NCBI RefSeq assembly: GCF_011046485.1
Contig: NZ_CP049256.1
Span: 2,356,001 to 2,420,000, forward strand
DNA: 64,000 nucleotides
Direction: 5' to 3'
DNA from: Microbacterium sp. 4R-513
GTDB lineage: Bacteria > Actinomycetota > Actinomycetes > Actinomycetales > Microbacteriaceae
Each line of letters opens with the position of its first letter. The stretch's first letter is position 1. Of the stretch, positions 33,694 to 45,033 are shown piece after piece. The notes under the pieces are model-generated. The model was not told where the DNA came from and made no database searches. It saw only the letters and a program-made list of their open reading frames with translations. A program made the position numbers and the translations under genes.

Positions 33694-35127
33694 TTGCTCG
33701 ACACCGCCTCCATCCCCACGCAGAAGCCCGCCGCCCACACCCATGCCGTGACCGCTGCGGCGCCGGCCGCCCCGGCGCCCCCCGCCCCGACGCGTGCGCC
33801 GAACGAGCCCCGGCCCTCCACCGGCTCCGTGCGACTCCCGTCGTCGACGGGCGCCATCCGCACGCTCGGCTCCAACCCGGCCACCGCGCCGATCATGCTT
33901 CACCCCGGGGACTCGATCCCCAAGCGGCGCCGCACGCTCTACATCATCCTGCTGGGCGCACTCACGGCTCTCGGGCCCTTCACGATCGACCTCTACCTTC
34001 CGGCCTTCCCCGTTCTGGAGGCCGAGTTCAACACGACCGCCGCGGCGATCCAGCTGACTCTGACCGGCACGATGATCGGCTTCGGCCTCGGGCAGCTCAT
34101 CGTCGGTCCGCTGTCCGACAAGGTGGGAAGGCGGGTGCCGCTCCTTTCGGTCACGGCGCTCCACGTCCTGGCGAGTCTCGGTGCCGCGATGGCGCCGACT
34201 CTCGAGCTCCTCTCCGCCGCGCGCGTGGTGCAGGGGGCCGGTGCTGCGGCCGGCGGTGTGGTCGCCGCGGCGATCGTGCGCGATCTCTTCGGCGGGCGCC
34301 GTCTCGTGGTGATGCTGTCGCGCCTCGCCCTGGTCTCCGGTGTCGCGCCTGTGCTCGCGCCGCTCGTCGGGTCGACCCTGCTCCTGGTCATGCCGTGGCG
34401 CGGCGTCTTCGTCGTGCTCGCGGTCTACGGCGCGGTCATGCTCGTGTGCGCCACGATCTTCCTGCCCGAGACCCTTCCGCCCGCACGCCGCCACGGCGGC
34501 AAGGGCTCGACCACCGTCTGGCAGCGCTACCGCGGCGTCCTGAGCGACCGCGTCTTCATCGGCGTCCTGATCATCGGCGGCATGACGTTCAGTGGACTCT
34601 TCTCTTACCTCTCGTCGTCGTCGTTCCTGTTCCAGCTCGACTACGGCTTCGACGCCCAGCAGTACGGCATGCTGTTCGCCGTCAACTCCCTCGGCGTGGT
34701 GCTCGGCGTGCAGACGGCCTCCCGTCTCGCGGCGCGCTTCGGGCCTCAGTGGGTTCTGGCCTGGTCGACCGCCGTGCTCGTAGTTGCGGCATCCGCCATC
34801 ATCGTCACCGACCAGCTGGGCTTCGGCATCTGGGGAACCATCGTGCCGCTCTTCTTCTTCATGACGGCGTGCGGCTTCACCTTCCCGTGCGTGCAGGTGC
34901 TCGCACTCGACCGCCACGGCAAGGCGGCGGGTACGGCGCAGTCGATCATCGGGTTCACGAACTTCGGGGTCGCCGGCCTCATCTCACCGCTCGTCGGCTG
35001 GATCGCGCGGGATGCCGGCATCACGCCGACGACGATGGCGTCGGTCATGGCCGCCTGTGCGGTCGTGGCCGTTCTGTCGCTCTGGTTCGTCGTGCGTCCC
35101 CGCACCGTCGAGCGCCTCGCTCCGTAA
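33694..35127 (+). CDS. Bcr/CflA-type MFS drug-resistance transporter
   Basis: 477 residues. About 12 membrane helices begin near residue 80 (LYIILLGALTALGPFTIDLY), and the second loop reads GPLSDKVGRRVPLL, the MFS motif A of Bcr/CflA pumps. The first ~75 residues are Pro/Ala/Thr-rich and cytosolic; their G/C-ending codons show they are translated. The only in-frame start upstream of that stretch is TTG 33694; ATG 33895 would give a 410-residue core protein. Substrate not known. Confidence 0.8.
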   Translation: MLDTASIPTQKPAAHTHAVTAAAPAAPAPPAPTRAPNEPRPSTGSVRLPSSTGAIRTLGSNPATAPIMLHPGDSIPKRRRTLYIILLGALTALGPFTIDLYLPAFPVLEAEFNTTAAAIQLTLTGTMIGFGLGQLIVGPLSDKVGRRVPLLSVTALHVLASLGAAMAPTLELLSAARVVQGAGAAAGGVVAAAIVRDLFGGRRLVVMLSRLALVSGVAPVLAPLVGSTLLLVMPWRGVFVVLAVYGAVMLVCATIFLPETLPPARRHGGKGSTTVWQRYRGVLSDRVFIGVLIIGGMTFSGLFSYLSSSSFLFQLDYGFDAQQYGMLFAVNSLGVVLGVQTASRLAARFGPQWVLAWSTAVLVVAASAIIVTDQLGFGIWGTIVPLFFFMTACGFTFPCVQVLALDRHGKAAGTAQSIIGFTNFGVAGLISPLVGWIARDAGITPTTMASVMAACAVVAVLSLWFVVRPRTVERLAP

Positions 35128-35136
35128 CGCTTCGCC

Positions 35137-35646
35137 CTATCCGACCGCGGCCGGCTCGCGACGCACCGGCTGCAGCAGGAAGAGCCGGACCGCTCGCCCG
35201 GACTCCCGTTCGTAGTTGCGATACCCGGGCCACTGCGTCTCGATGAGCGCCCACGTCTCGTCGCGCTCGTCGTCGGGGATCGGGGTCGCGCGGACCGCCA
35301 TGCGCCGTCCGCGCACAGTGGTCTCGGCGTCGGGGTCAGCGAGCAGATTCTGGGTCCACGCGGGATGCCGTGCGCCGGCGAAGTTGGTTCCCGCGACGAT
35401 CGCCCGCCCGCGGCCGTCGGGCGTGTACATGAGCGGCGCATCGCGCGGCTCGCCCGACTTCGCGCCGGTGGTGTGCAGGACCAGCGACGGCACGAGCAGT
35501 GCGCTCAGTTGAACCCGGCCGCGCGTCAGCCGGGCCAGGAGCCGTTCGATGGGAGGAAGCAGGCGAGGCCCGATGAAGCGTCGGAAGACGCGGGTGCGAC
35601 TCAGCGGCGCGATGACCGCGCGGACGGTGTCGACGACGGCGCTCAT
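35137..35646 (-). CDS. Deazaflavin-dependent nitroreductase family protein (Ddn-like)
   Basis: 169 residues of the F420-dependent split-barrel group: SLVLHTTGAKSGEPRDAPLM is the cofactor-side motif and ARHPAWTQNLLADPDAETTV is the typical second element. Relatives in mycobacteria (Ddn) reduce nitroimidazoles or quinones with F420H2. An N-terminal amphipathic helix (FRRFIGPRLLPPIERLLARL) may attach to membrane. The gene is convergent with the MFS gene, 9 bp apart. Confidence 0.83.
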   Translation of the reverse strand: MSAVVDTVRAVIAPLSRTRVFRRFIGPRLLPPIERLLARLTRGRVQLSALLVPSLVLHTTGAKSGEPRDAPLMYTPDGRGRAIVAGTNFAGARHPAWTQNLLADPDAETTVRGRRMAVRATPIPDDERDETWALIETQWPGYRNYERESGRAVRLFLLQPVRREPAAVG

Positions 35647-35805
35647 GCCGTCATCCTTGCCGTATCGCGCGCGCTTCGCGAGGTGTTCGCGTCCGGCGCG
35701 GCGACAGCGACGCTCTTCGGGCGGGCGGCGTCCCGGCAGTTGCACGACGCCACGCCGAAGCGCAAGGGGAAGCATCCTTCTGGACGACAGGGCCACAATG
35801 GGCCG

Positions 35806-36513
35806 ATGGACCGTCAGGAGATCCGCGCCGCGGTGGGGCAGCCCCCGAGCAGGGACGCCGCCTTCCCGCAGCGGCTGCCCTTCATCGTGGTCGGAATCGT
35901 GCTCATCGCAGGCGCGGCAGGCCTCGGGGGGTGGATCCTCTTCCGCGGAGACCCGCCCTTCGCGATCGACGTCTGGTGGGACCAGACGCTCGCGGCGTGG
36001 CATTCCCACTTCATGACGACCTTCTCGTTCGTCATGAACTTCCTGGGCGGGGGGTGGTTCGGCGTCTTCGTCGTGCCCATCGTCGTCGGGGGCATCCTGC
36101 TGTTCCTCCGAAGGCCGTGGGCTGCGATGTACTTCATCGCCGCCTCGGTGGCCTCGGCCATGTTCGTGCAGATCCTCAAGCACACCTTCGGTCGCGCGCG
36201 TCCCGAAGACATCATCGTGCTGAGCGACTTCGGCTCGTTCCCGTCGGGACACGTGGCGAATGCCGCGACGGTTGCCGTCGCTCTCATGGTGATCTTCCCC
36301 TCGATCTGGACCGTGATCGGCGGTGTCGTCTGGGTGTTGCTCATGGCACTCAGCCGCACCTATCTGCACGCGCACTGGCTGAGCGACACCCTCGGCGGGG
36401 CGATGGTGGGCACGGGAGTGGCCCTGCTGCTCGCCGCCCTCTTCCTCCCCCTCATGGCGCGCGATCCGCGTCTCAGACGCGCGGATGCCGCGCTCACGCG
36501 CAGCGCTGGATGA
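35806..36513 (+). CDS. PAP2-family phosphatase, integral membrane
   Basis: 235 residues with about six membrane helices. All three PAP2 motifs are intact: KHTFGRARP, then PSGH, and SRTYLHAHWLSD. Such enzymes dephosphorylate lipids such as phosphatidic acid or undecaprenyl pyrophosphate on the outer face of the membrane. CACAAT (35794-35799) sits 6 nt before the ATG. The C-terminus is short and basic. Lipid substrate unknown. Confidence 0.9.
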   Translation: MDRQEIRAAVGQPPSRDAAFPQRLPFIVVGIVLIAGAAGLGGWILFRGDPPFAIDVWWDQTLAAWHSHFMTTFSFVMNFLGGGWFGVFVVPIVVGGILLFLRRPWAAMYFIAASVASAMFVQILKHTFGRARPEDIIVLSDFGSFPSGHVANAATVAVALMVIFPSIWTVIGGVVWVLLMALSRTYLHAHWLSDTLGGAMVGTGVALLLAALFLPLMARDPRLRRADAALTRSAG

Positions 36514-36551
36514 CCCGGCTCGGCGCAACGGGCCGTCGCTAGGCTGAGCGC

Positions 36552-38501
36552 ATGAGCGACCCCGCCGCCACCGATCCCGCCGTCGCCGCCGCCGAAGCCG
36601 AGCTCGCCCGGCTGCGCGCCGAAGCCGAGGCCGCCGAGGCCCAGCTCAAGGCCGCGCAGGCGAAGGCGGCCCTGGCCGCCGCCGAGGCGGAGGCTGCGAA
36701 GGCGCGAGCCGCGGGCGGAGCGCCGGGTTCCGGGACCGGGCCCGCGGCGCCAGTGGACGCGGCACCTGCGCCCGCGACGGTGGAGCAGTCGGCATTGGGG
36801 CCCGCGGGAGCGCCGACGGAGGCTCCGACCACTCAGGAACCGAATCCTGCGCCCGTGCACCCGACTGCGACCACCGGTCCTCTCGATACGGACGCCGTGG
36901 CCGCGATCGTCCGGGGCTACACCTTCGAGGCGACGACCCTCGACCTCGGGGCGCTGGTCAACGGCGATCCTGTGCCGGAGGCGCAGATCCGGATCCCGCT
37001 CGGCATGATGAACCGCCACGGGCTCGTCGCCGGTGCCACGGGCACGGGCAAGACCCGCACGCTGCAGGGGCTCGCCGAGCAGCTCGCCGCGAAGGGCGTG
37101 CCGGTCTTCGCCGCCGACATCAAGGGCGACCTGTCGGGCGTCGCGACGCCCGGCGAGCCGAACGAGAAGCTCCTCGCGCGCACGCGGGCGATCGGGCAGG
37201 ACTGGAAGCCCGAGGCATCCGTCACCGAGTACTTCGCGCTCGGCGGCATCGGCAAGGGGGTGCCCGTCCGGGCGACGGTGAGCGGGTTCGGGCCGCTGCT
37301 GCTGAGCAAGGTGCTGGGCCTCAACGAGACGCAGGAGTCGAGCCTCGGCCTCGTCTTCCACTACGCCGATGAGCACGGGCTGGCGCTCGTCGACCTTTCG
37401 GACCTCCGCGCCGTGCTCACGTACCTCACGAGCGACGAGGGCAAGGCTGAGCTGAAGACCCTCGGTGGGCTGTCGGCCGCGACGGCCGGCGTCATCCTGC
37501 GCGAGCTCATCACGTTCGCGGATCAGGGCGCTGATGTGTTCTTCGGCGAGCCGGAGTTCGAGGTGGGCGAGTTCCTGCGGACGGCGGCCGACGGTCGCGG
37601 CATCATCTCGCTCCTCGAGGTGCCCGGTGTCGCCGATAAGCCGGCGCTGTTCTCGACGTTCCTGATGTACCTGCTCGCGGAGCTGTTCGAGATCCTGCCC
37701 GAGGTGGGCGACCTCGACAAGCCCAAGCTCGTGTTCTTCTTCGACGAGGCGCACCTCCTGTTCAAGGACGCCTCGAAGGATTTCACGGCGGCGATCGTGC
37801 AGACGGTCCGCCTCATCCGCTCGAAGGGCGTCGGCGTCTTCTTCGTGACCCAGACGCCCAAGGACGTGCCGGGCGACGTTCTCGCTCAGCTGGGCTCGCG
37901 CGTGCAGCACGCCCTCCGTGCGTTCACCCCGGATGACGCGAAGGCCCTGCGAGCGACGGTCGGGACCTATCCGAAGTCGGGCTACGACCTCGAGCGCACG
38001 CTTCAGGAGCTGGGAACGGGCGAGGCGATCGTCACCGTCATGAGCGAGAAGGGTGCGCCGACGCCCGTCGCATGGACGCGCCTGCGCGCGCCGCAAGGAC
38101 TCATGTCGCCGACGCCCGAAGCGCAGATCGGCGCGGCGGTCGCGGCATCCCCGCTCCTGGCGAAGTACGGCACCGCCGTCGATCCCCAGTCCGCGCGCGA
38201 GATCCTCACGGCCAAGATGAACGCCGCCGCCGAGGCGGCCGCCGCGGAGGCGGCGGCGCTCGCGAAGGCGAAGGCGGATGCCGAGTACGCCAAGCAGCAG
38301 GCCGCGATCGAGAAGCAGCAGGCCGCCGCCGAGAAGAGGGCGCGGGCCGAGTACGACCGGATCCTCAAGAAGACGTCGGGTACGACACGCACGTCGCGGG
38401 CCCAGCGGAAGTCGCCCCTCGAGTCGATCCTGAACTCGAAGTCGACGCAGACGATCTTGTCGGGGGTCATCCGGGGAGTCTTCGGCACGGGCCGCCGCTG
38501 A
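36552..38501 (+). CDS. HerA-like DUF853 ATPase (NPT hydrolase/helicase family)
   Basis: 649 residues. Residues 8-55 are an Ala/Glu coiled coil, then a Pro/Ala linker to about 110. The ATPase follows with Walker A GATGTGKTRTLQGLAEQL (near residue 160) and Walker B KLVFFFDEAHLLF (near residue 395), plus VFFVTQTPKDVPGDVLAQLG. A second Ala/Lys/Glu coiled coil (about 560-615) precedes the C-terminus. DUF853 ATPases relate to HerA/VirB4 and probably move along DNA, but their role is unknown. TAGGCT 6 nt before the ATG predicts a leaderless mRNA. Confidence 0.88.
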   Translation: MSDPAATDPAVAAAEAELARLRAEAEAAEAQLKAAQAKAALAAAEAEAAKARAAGGAPGSGTGPAAPVDAAPAPATVEQSALGPAGAPTEAPTTQEPNPAPVHPTATTGPLDTDAVAAIVRGYTFEATTLDLGALVNGDPVPEAQIRIPLGMMNRHGLVAGATGTGKTRTLQGLAEQLAAKGVPVFAADIKGDLSGVATPGEPNEKLLARTRAIGQDWKPEASVTEYFALGGIGKGVPVRATVSGFGPLLLSKVLGLNETQESSLGLVFHYADEHGLALVDLSDLRAVLTYLTSDEGKAELKTLGGLSAATAGVILRELITFADQGADVFFGEPEFEVGEFLRTAADGRGIISLLEVPGVADKPALFSTFLMYLLAELFEILPEVGDLDKPKLVFFFDEAHLLFKDASKDFTAAIVQTVRLIRSKGVGVFFVTQTPKDVPGDVLAQLGSRVQHALRAFTPDDAKALRATVGTYPKSGYDLERTLQELGTGEAIVTVMSEKGAPTPVAWTRLRAPQGLMSPTPEAQIGAAVAASPLLAKYGTAVDPQSAREILTAKMNAAAEAAAAEAAALAKAKADAEYAKQQAAIEKQQAAAEKRARAEYDRILKKTSGTTRTSRAQRKSPLESILNSKSTQTILSGVIRGVFGTGRR

Positions 38502-38620
38502 ACCGCTCCCGTTCAGCGATAGGTTCCGGATCCCGGGCACCGGCACCGACCTAGCATGGAGAGAGGCCGCGGCATCGTCCGCCCGGCCGGACGCCACGCG
38601 AGGAAGCACCGGTAGACAGC

Positions 38621-41071
<2,451 letters not shown>

Positions 41072-41197
41072 CCCGGCGTCCTCGTCCGGCGGTGGTGTGC
41101 CGTCGCCTGCCGAGGCCGCATGGTGCGCCGGGAAGCACGAGCCTGCGCCGGACGCAAGATCTGGCCGAGGCATCCGTCACGACGTAGCGTCGCTCGC

Positions 41198-42796
41198 GTG
41201 ACCGATATCGCCTCGCCGTCCGGCCAGGAACCCGCCCTCCGCGCCATCGCTCGCGCCGACGGTGAGCCGCCGCGGGCGCTCGTGCTCGGCGCGACCGGGT
41301 ACATCGGCGGCAGGCTCGTTCCTCGGCTGCTGACGGCGGGATATCGTGTGCGCGTCCTCGCCCGGGATGCGACGCGTGTCTCGACGTTCGAGTGGTCCGA
41401 GCGGGTCGAGGTGGTCGTCGGGGCCGCGGCGGACTCCGCCGCGCTCGCCGAAGCCGTCCAGGACGTCGACGTGCTCTACTACCTCATCCACTCGATGTCG
41501 TCGGGCAAGGAGTTCGAGGAGGCTGACCGCGCGGCCGCGCGCACCGTGGCCGAAGCGGCCGCCGCGACTCGCCCGCGAGGGACGGAGGCGGCGACGGATG
41601 CCGCGTCCGAGGCGACAGCCGATAGGGGTGCGGGCGGCGTCTCGCGCATCGTCTACCTCGGCGGGCTCCACCCGGACGACGCCGACCTCTCGCCGCACCT
41701 GCGCTCGCGCGTCGAGGTGGGGGAGATCCTCCTCGCATCGGGCGTGCCGACCCTCGTGCTGCAGGCCGGAGTCGTGATCGGATCGGGCTCGGCGTCGTTC
41801 GAGATGGTGCGGCACCTCACCGAGGTGCTCCCGTACATGCCGGCGCCGAAGTGGGTGCGCAACCGCATCCAGCCGATCGCTGTGCGCGACGTCCTCTACT
41901 ACCTCCTCGCGGCCGCACGCGTCGCACCCGACGTGAACCGCGCCGTCGACATCGGCGGACCCGACGTCCTGCGCTACGGGCAGATGATGAACGGCTACGC
42001 CGTCGAGGCCGGGCTTCCCCAGCGGGCGATCGCGGCGCTGCCGGTGCTGACGCCTCGCCTCGCCTCGCACTGGGTCAATCTCGTGACGCCTATCCCTCGC
42101 TCGATCGCCCGCCCCCTCGTCGAGTCGCTGCAGAACGACTGCGTCGTGAAGAACCGCGACATCGACGCCATCATCCCGCCGCCGGAGGGCGGCCTGACGC
42201 CGTATCGCCGCGCGGTGGACCTCGCCCTGGGCCGCGAGAGCGAGGACCGCGTCGAGACGAGCTGGCTCGACGCCGAGGTGCTCGGCGTTCCGAGCGACCC
42301 GCTTCCGAGCGACCCCGACTGGGCGGGGCGCACCGTCTTCACCGACGCGCGCACGGCGCACACGAGCGCCGACCCGGCGCGGCTGTGGGCGGTCATCGAG
42401 GGCATCGGCGGCGTCAACGGCTGGTACTCGCAGCCGCTCCTGTGGGCCATCCGCGGCTGGATGGACAAGCTCGTCGGCGGCGTCGGCCTCGCGCGCGGCC
42501 GACGCAGCCGCTCCCGCCTCGAGGTCGGCGACGCGCTGGACTTCTGGCGGGTCGAGGCGATCGAACCGGGACGGATGCTGCGGCTCCGGGCCGAGATGAA
42601 GGTCCCGGGCGGCGCGTGGCTCGAGCTGCGCGCCAGCCCGGAGGGCGATGGGTCGCGCTATGACCAGAGAGCGGTGTTCTTCCCGCGCGGGCTCAGCGGG
42701 CGCCTCTACTGGCTCGCGGTCCTGCCGTTCCACGGCTTCATCTTCCGCGGGATGGCCAATCGCATCACCGCCACCGCGGAGGGCAGGGGCTCGTAG
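41198..42796 (+). CDS. NAD(P)-binding SDR/NmrA-type protein with C-terminal DUF2867
   Basis: 532 residues. The N-terminal Rossmann domain begins near residue 30 (ALVLGATGYIGGRLVPRLLT). A DUF2867-type START-like domain fills the last ~160 residues (GWYSQPLLWAIRGWMDKLVG, FFPRGLSGRLYWLAVLPFHG). Fusions of this type are found in actinobacteria, mycobacteria and others; the substrate is unknown. An Ala/Thr-rich insert (about residues 125-150) interrupts the Rossmann part. The GTG at 41198 follows TAGCGT by 7 nt. The gene lies between the YdeP-like gene and mog, but any Moco role is uncertain. Confidence 0.82.
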   Translation: MTDIASPSGQEPALRAIARADGEPPRALVLGATGYIGGRLVPRLLTAGYRVRVLARDATRVSTFEWSERVEVVVGAAADSAALAEAVQDVDVLYYLIHSMSSGKEFEEADRAAARTVAEAAAATRPRGTEAATDAASEATADRGAGGVSRIVYLGGLHPDDADLSPHLRSRVEVGEILLASGVPTLVLQAGVVIGSGSASFEMVRHLTEVLPYMPAPKWVRNRIQPIAVRDVLYYLLAAARVAPDVNRAVDIGGPDVLRYGQMMNGYAVEAGLPQRAIAALPVLTPRLASHWVNLVTPIPRSIARPLVESLQNDCVVKNRDIDAIIPPPEGGLTPYRRAVDLALGRESEDRVETSWLDAEVLGVPSDPLPSDPDWAGRTVFTDARTAHTSADPARLWAVIEGIGGVNGWYSQPLLWAIRGWMDKLVGGVGLARGRRSRSRLEVGDALDFWRVEAIEPGRMLRLRAEMKVPGGAWLELRASPEGDGSRYDQRAVFFPRGLSGRLYWLAVLPFHGFIFRGMANRITATAEGRGS

Positions 42797-42805
42797 GCTG
42801 AAGGC

Positions 42806-43306
42806 ATGAGCTACGCCGCCGCCGTCATCACGGTGTCCGACCGCTCCGCGGCGGGCGACCGCCCCGACACCGCCGGTCCTGCGGCCGTAGCGGAACTCGT
42901 CCGCGCGGGCTTCGAATGCGATGAGCCGATCGTCGTCCCCGACGGCGCCGAGAGCGTCGAGCGGGCCCTCCTGGCCGTGCTCGCGGGCGGGGCGCGTCTC
43001 ATCGTGACGACGGGCGGCACGGGTGTCGGGCCGCGCGATGAGACGCCCGAGGGAACCGCCCGGGTGATCGGACGCCCGGTTCCGGGCATCGCCGAGGAGC
43101 TCCGGCGATTGGGCGCTGCCGAGACGCCGGGCGGCATGATCTCGCGGGGACTGTCCGGGGTCGTCGACCCGGTGCCGGGCGTGACGGCGGGTGCTCTGAT
43201 CGTGAACCTTCCGGGATCGCCGAAGGCCGTGGCATCCGGAATGCCGGTCATCCTCTCGGTGGCGCGGCACGTCATCGATCAGCTCGCGGGCGGAGACCAC
43301 TCATGA
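42806..43306 (+). CDS. mog: MogA/MoaB-family molybdopterin adenylyltransferase
   Basis: 166 residues. The signature TTGGTGVGPRDETPE and a C-terminal NLPGSPKAV are those of MogA/MoaB. It adenylates molybdopterin before molybdate insertion by MoeA. The stop overlaps the moaE start by four bases. TAGGCT (42794-42799) lies 6 nt before the ATG, so the mRNA may be leaderless. Confidence 0.92.
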   Translation: MSYAAAVITVSDRSAAGDRPDTAGPAAVAELVRAGFECDEPIVVPDGAESVERALLAVLAGGARLIVTTGGTGVGPRDETPEGTARVIGRPVPGIAEELRRLGAAETPGGMISRGLSGVVDPVPGVTAGALIVNLPGSPKAVASGMPVILSVARHVIDQLAGGDHS

Positions 43307-43731
43307 GCGGCGTGCGTCTCGCGACGATCAGCGATCGGGCCCTCGACCTCGAGGCCCACCTGGCCGCGGTCGACGACCCGGCGTGCGGGGCCGTGACGAC
43401 GTTCGTCGGGCGCGTGCGAGATCACGATCCGGATGCCGCCACCTCGGTCGTCGCGCTCGAGTACACCGCGCATCCCGACGTCGAAGAGACCCTGCGGCGT
43501 CTCGCCACCGAGGCGATCGGCGAGACCGGCGCCCTCGTCGCCGTGAGCCACCGTGTCGGGCGCCTCGCCGTCGGAGACCTCGCGGTGGTCATCGCCGTCG
43601 CGTCGTCGCACCGGGCCGAGGCGTTCGACGTGTGCCGGACGCTCATCGAGACGATCAAGACAGACCTGCCGGTGTGGAAGCGTCAGGTCGAGGCCGACGG
43701 GACGACGGCGTGGAAGGGCCTGGGCGGCTGA
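43303..43731 (+). CDS. moaE: Molybdopterin synthase catalytic subunit MoaE
   Basis: 142 residues. GAVTTFVGRVRDHDPDAA is the early motif and the active-site lysines lie in WKRQVEADGTTAWKG. It adds sulfur from MoaD thiocarboxylate to cyclic pyranopterin monophosphate. ATG overlaps the mog stop (ATGA), so the two are co-translated. moaD lies convergent on the opposite strand 149 bp on. Confidence 0.95.
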   Translation: MSGVRLATISDRALDLEAHLAAVDDPACGAVTTFVGRVRDHDPDAATSVVALEYTAHPDVEETLRRLATEAIGETGALVAVSHRVGRLAVGDLAVVIAVASSHRAEAFDVCRTLIETIKTDLPVWKRQVEADGTTAWKGLGG

Positions 43732-43740
43732 GCAGCGGCA

Positions 43741-43873
43741 TTCCCCCGCGGCGATGTGCGGGTCCGGTGACCGTCGACCGGCATGGTGCCGCGGCTGAGG
43801 GCTCTCCTCTCCCATTCACCCGCGGCGATGTGCGGGTCCGCTGACCGCCGACCCGCGAGATGCCGCGGATTTG
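43741..43873. repeat. Duplicated hairpin between convergent moaE and moaD
   Basis: Two imperfect copies, ~58 bp each and 74 bp apart, share CCCGCGGCGATGTGCGGGTC. In each copy CCCGC and GCGGG can pair around an 8-nt loop. The second copy ends 8 bp before the moaD stop. Each could serve as a weak bidirectional terminator; the duplication itself is clear. Confidence 0.65.
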
Positions 43874-43880
43874 CGAAGGC

Positions 43881-44114
43881 CTAGCCGCCCGCGAAGGGCG
43901 GCAGCACGTCGACGAGATCGTCGGTGCCGAGAGGGGTGGCGTCATCGACGCGCGCGCCGCCTACGAGGACGGCGCAGCGGGGGAGGATGCCGCCGAGCCC
44001 CGGGTGGTCGGACGAGACGGCCGACCGCAGCTCGCCGAGCGTGCGCTCGCCGCGGTGCTCGGCCTCGAGCCCGGTGGCCTCGGCCGCGGCGGCGAAGTAG
44101 CGGACGCGCGCCAT
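43881..44114 (-). CDS. moaD: Molybdopterin synthase sulfur carrier subunit MoaD
   Basis: 77 residues with the ubiquitin-like fold pattern and the essential C-terminal Gly-Gly (PPFAGG). MoeB-type activation at this end would give the thiocarboxylate used by MoaE. ATG overlaps the DUF6457 stop by three to four bases. It ends a reverse-strand Moco operon (moeZ-moeA-moaC-mobA-DUF6457-moaD). Confidence 0.92.
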   Translation of the reverse strand: MARVRYFAAAAEATGLEAEHRGERTLGELRSAVSSDHPGLGGILPRCAVLVGGARVDDATPLGTDDLVDVLPPFAGG

Positions 44115-44383
44115 CAGGCTTCCCAGCCCTGGGCGAGCTCGACCACGGCGGCGACGGCGGACTCGACATCCTCCTGCGACCCTCCCGCGCGCCCCGCGAC
44201 GAGGCCGGCGACGAAGGCGCTCAGCGGCGCGGCCGGTCGTGCGACGCCGTTCGCCGCCTCGCGCGCGAGATCCAGGATGAGTGAGATCGGCACGTCGCCG
44301 TCGGCGAGGCCGAAGCGCTCGCGCATCGCGGCGGCCCACGCGTCGAGCGCCTCGGGGGGAAGGGTGCGGGATGCCTCGGTCAT
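44114..44383 (-). CDS. DUF6457 small protein in the Moco operon
   Basis: 89 residues, all helical: ALDAWAAAMRERFGLADGDV, then ILDLAREAANGVARPAAPLS and FVAGLVAGRAGGSQEDVES. It matches the DUF6457 group that is found next to mobA in actinobacteria. Function unknown; conserved placement and overlaps at both ends suggest an accessory role in Mo-cofactor guanylation or transfer (inference). Confidence 0.8.
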   Translation of the reverse strand: MTEASRTLPPEALDAWAAAMRERFGLADGDVPISLILDLAREAANGVARPAAPLSAFVAGLVAGRAGGSQEDVESAVAAVVELAQGWEA

Positions 44384-45033
44384 GACTCCTCCTCGGCGGC
44401 GGGCGGTGGCGTGCCGCGCGCCGCGGCTTCGCGGGCTCTGTGGAGATCCTCCCACGTGTCGACATCCGCGGTCAGGTCATCGGACGCCGCGACCACGGCG
44501 ACGGCGAGATCCGCGAGCAGCTCGCGCACGGGCGCGTGGCGACCGGCGTGCGGCATGGCGCGCGCCGCCTCTCGAAGCGCTCGCGTGCGGTAGACGCCGG
44601 TGAGCCATTGCGGGCGGCTCGAGGCATCCGCGAGGCACAGTCCTTCGGTGTCGGCCGGGAGGAGGACGACGTCGGACGCGAGCCGCTCGACCGCCGCACC
44701 GACCTGGGGGAGGTCGCAAGCGAGCACGAAGGTCCACTCGGGCGCGCGTTCCCAGAGGTCGGAGCGGCCGAAGGCGGCGACGATGCCTGCGACGGGTCCG
44801 CCGAAGGGCGGGTCGTCCGCGACCCACTCGACCTCGAGGCTCTCGTCCAGCACGGGAGCCGCCACGACCAAGGGGTGCGCCTGCGCCGCGCGGGCCGCGT
44901 CCACCGCCCGCGACAGAAGAGTGCGTCCTCCGACGTCGAAGAGCGGCTTGACGGCGCCGTCGACGCGGGTCGCGCGGCCGCCGGCGAGGAGGATCGCGCC
45001 GAACGTCGGCCCGCCGGGGTCGAGTCCGCTCAC
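44380..45033 (-). CDS. mobA: Molybdenum cofactor guanylyltransferase-like MobA
   Basis: 217 residues with an N-terminal nucleotide-binding loop ILLAGGRATRVDGAVKPL, close to the MobA pattern LAGGxSxRMGxDK but with Val in place of Met and no second Gly, then VLACDLPQVGAAVERLA. It would attach GMP to molybdopterin for MGD enzymes such as the YdeP type. GTG start overlaps the moaC stop; stop overlaps the DUF6457 start. The degenerate loop leaves some doubt about full activity. Confidence 0.87.
   Translation of the reverse strand: MSGLDPGGPTFGAILLAGGRATRVDGAVKPLFDVGGRTLLSRAVDAARAAQAHPLVVAAPVLDESLEVEWVADDPPFGGPVAGIVAAFGRSDLWERAPEWTFVLACDLPQVGAAVERLASDVVLLPADTEGLCLADASSRPQWLTGVYRTRALREAARAMPHAGRHAPVRELLADLAVAVVAASDDLTADVDTWEDLHRAREAAARGTPPPAAEEES

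Noticed and set aside
38502..38620. Moco riboswitch upstream of the YdeP-like gene
   Set aside because: The ~57-nt leader expected from TAGCAT (38552-38557) is too short and shows no recognisable Moco-RNA structure.
43741..43873. CRISPR-like array
   Set aside because: Only two imperfect units, no uniform spacers, and no cas genes in the window.
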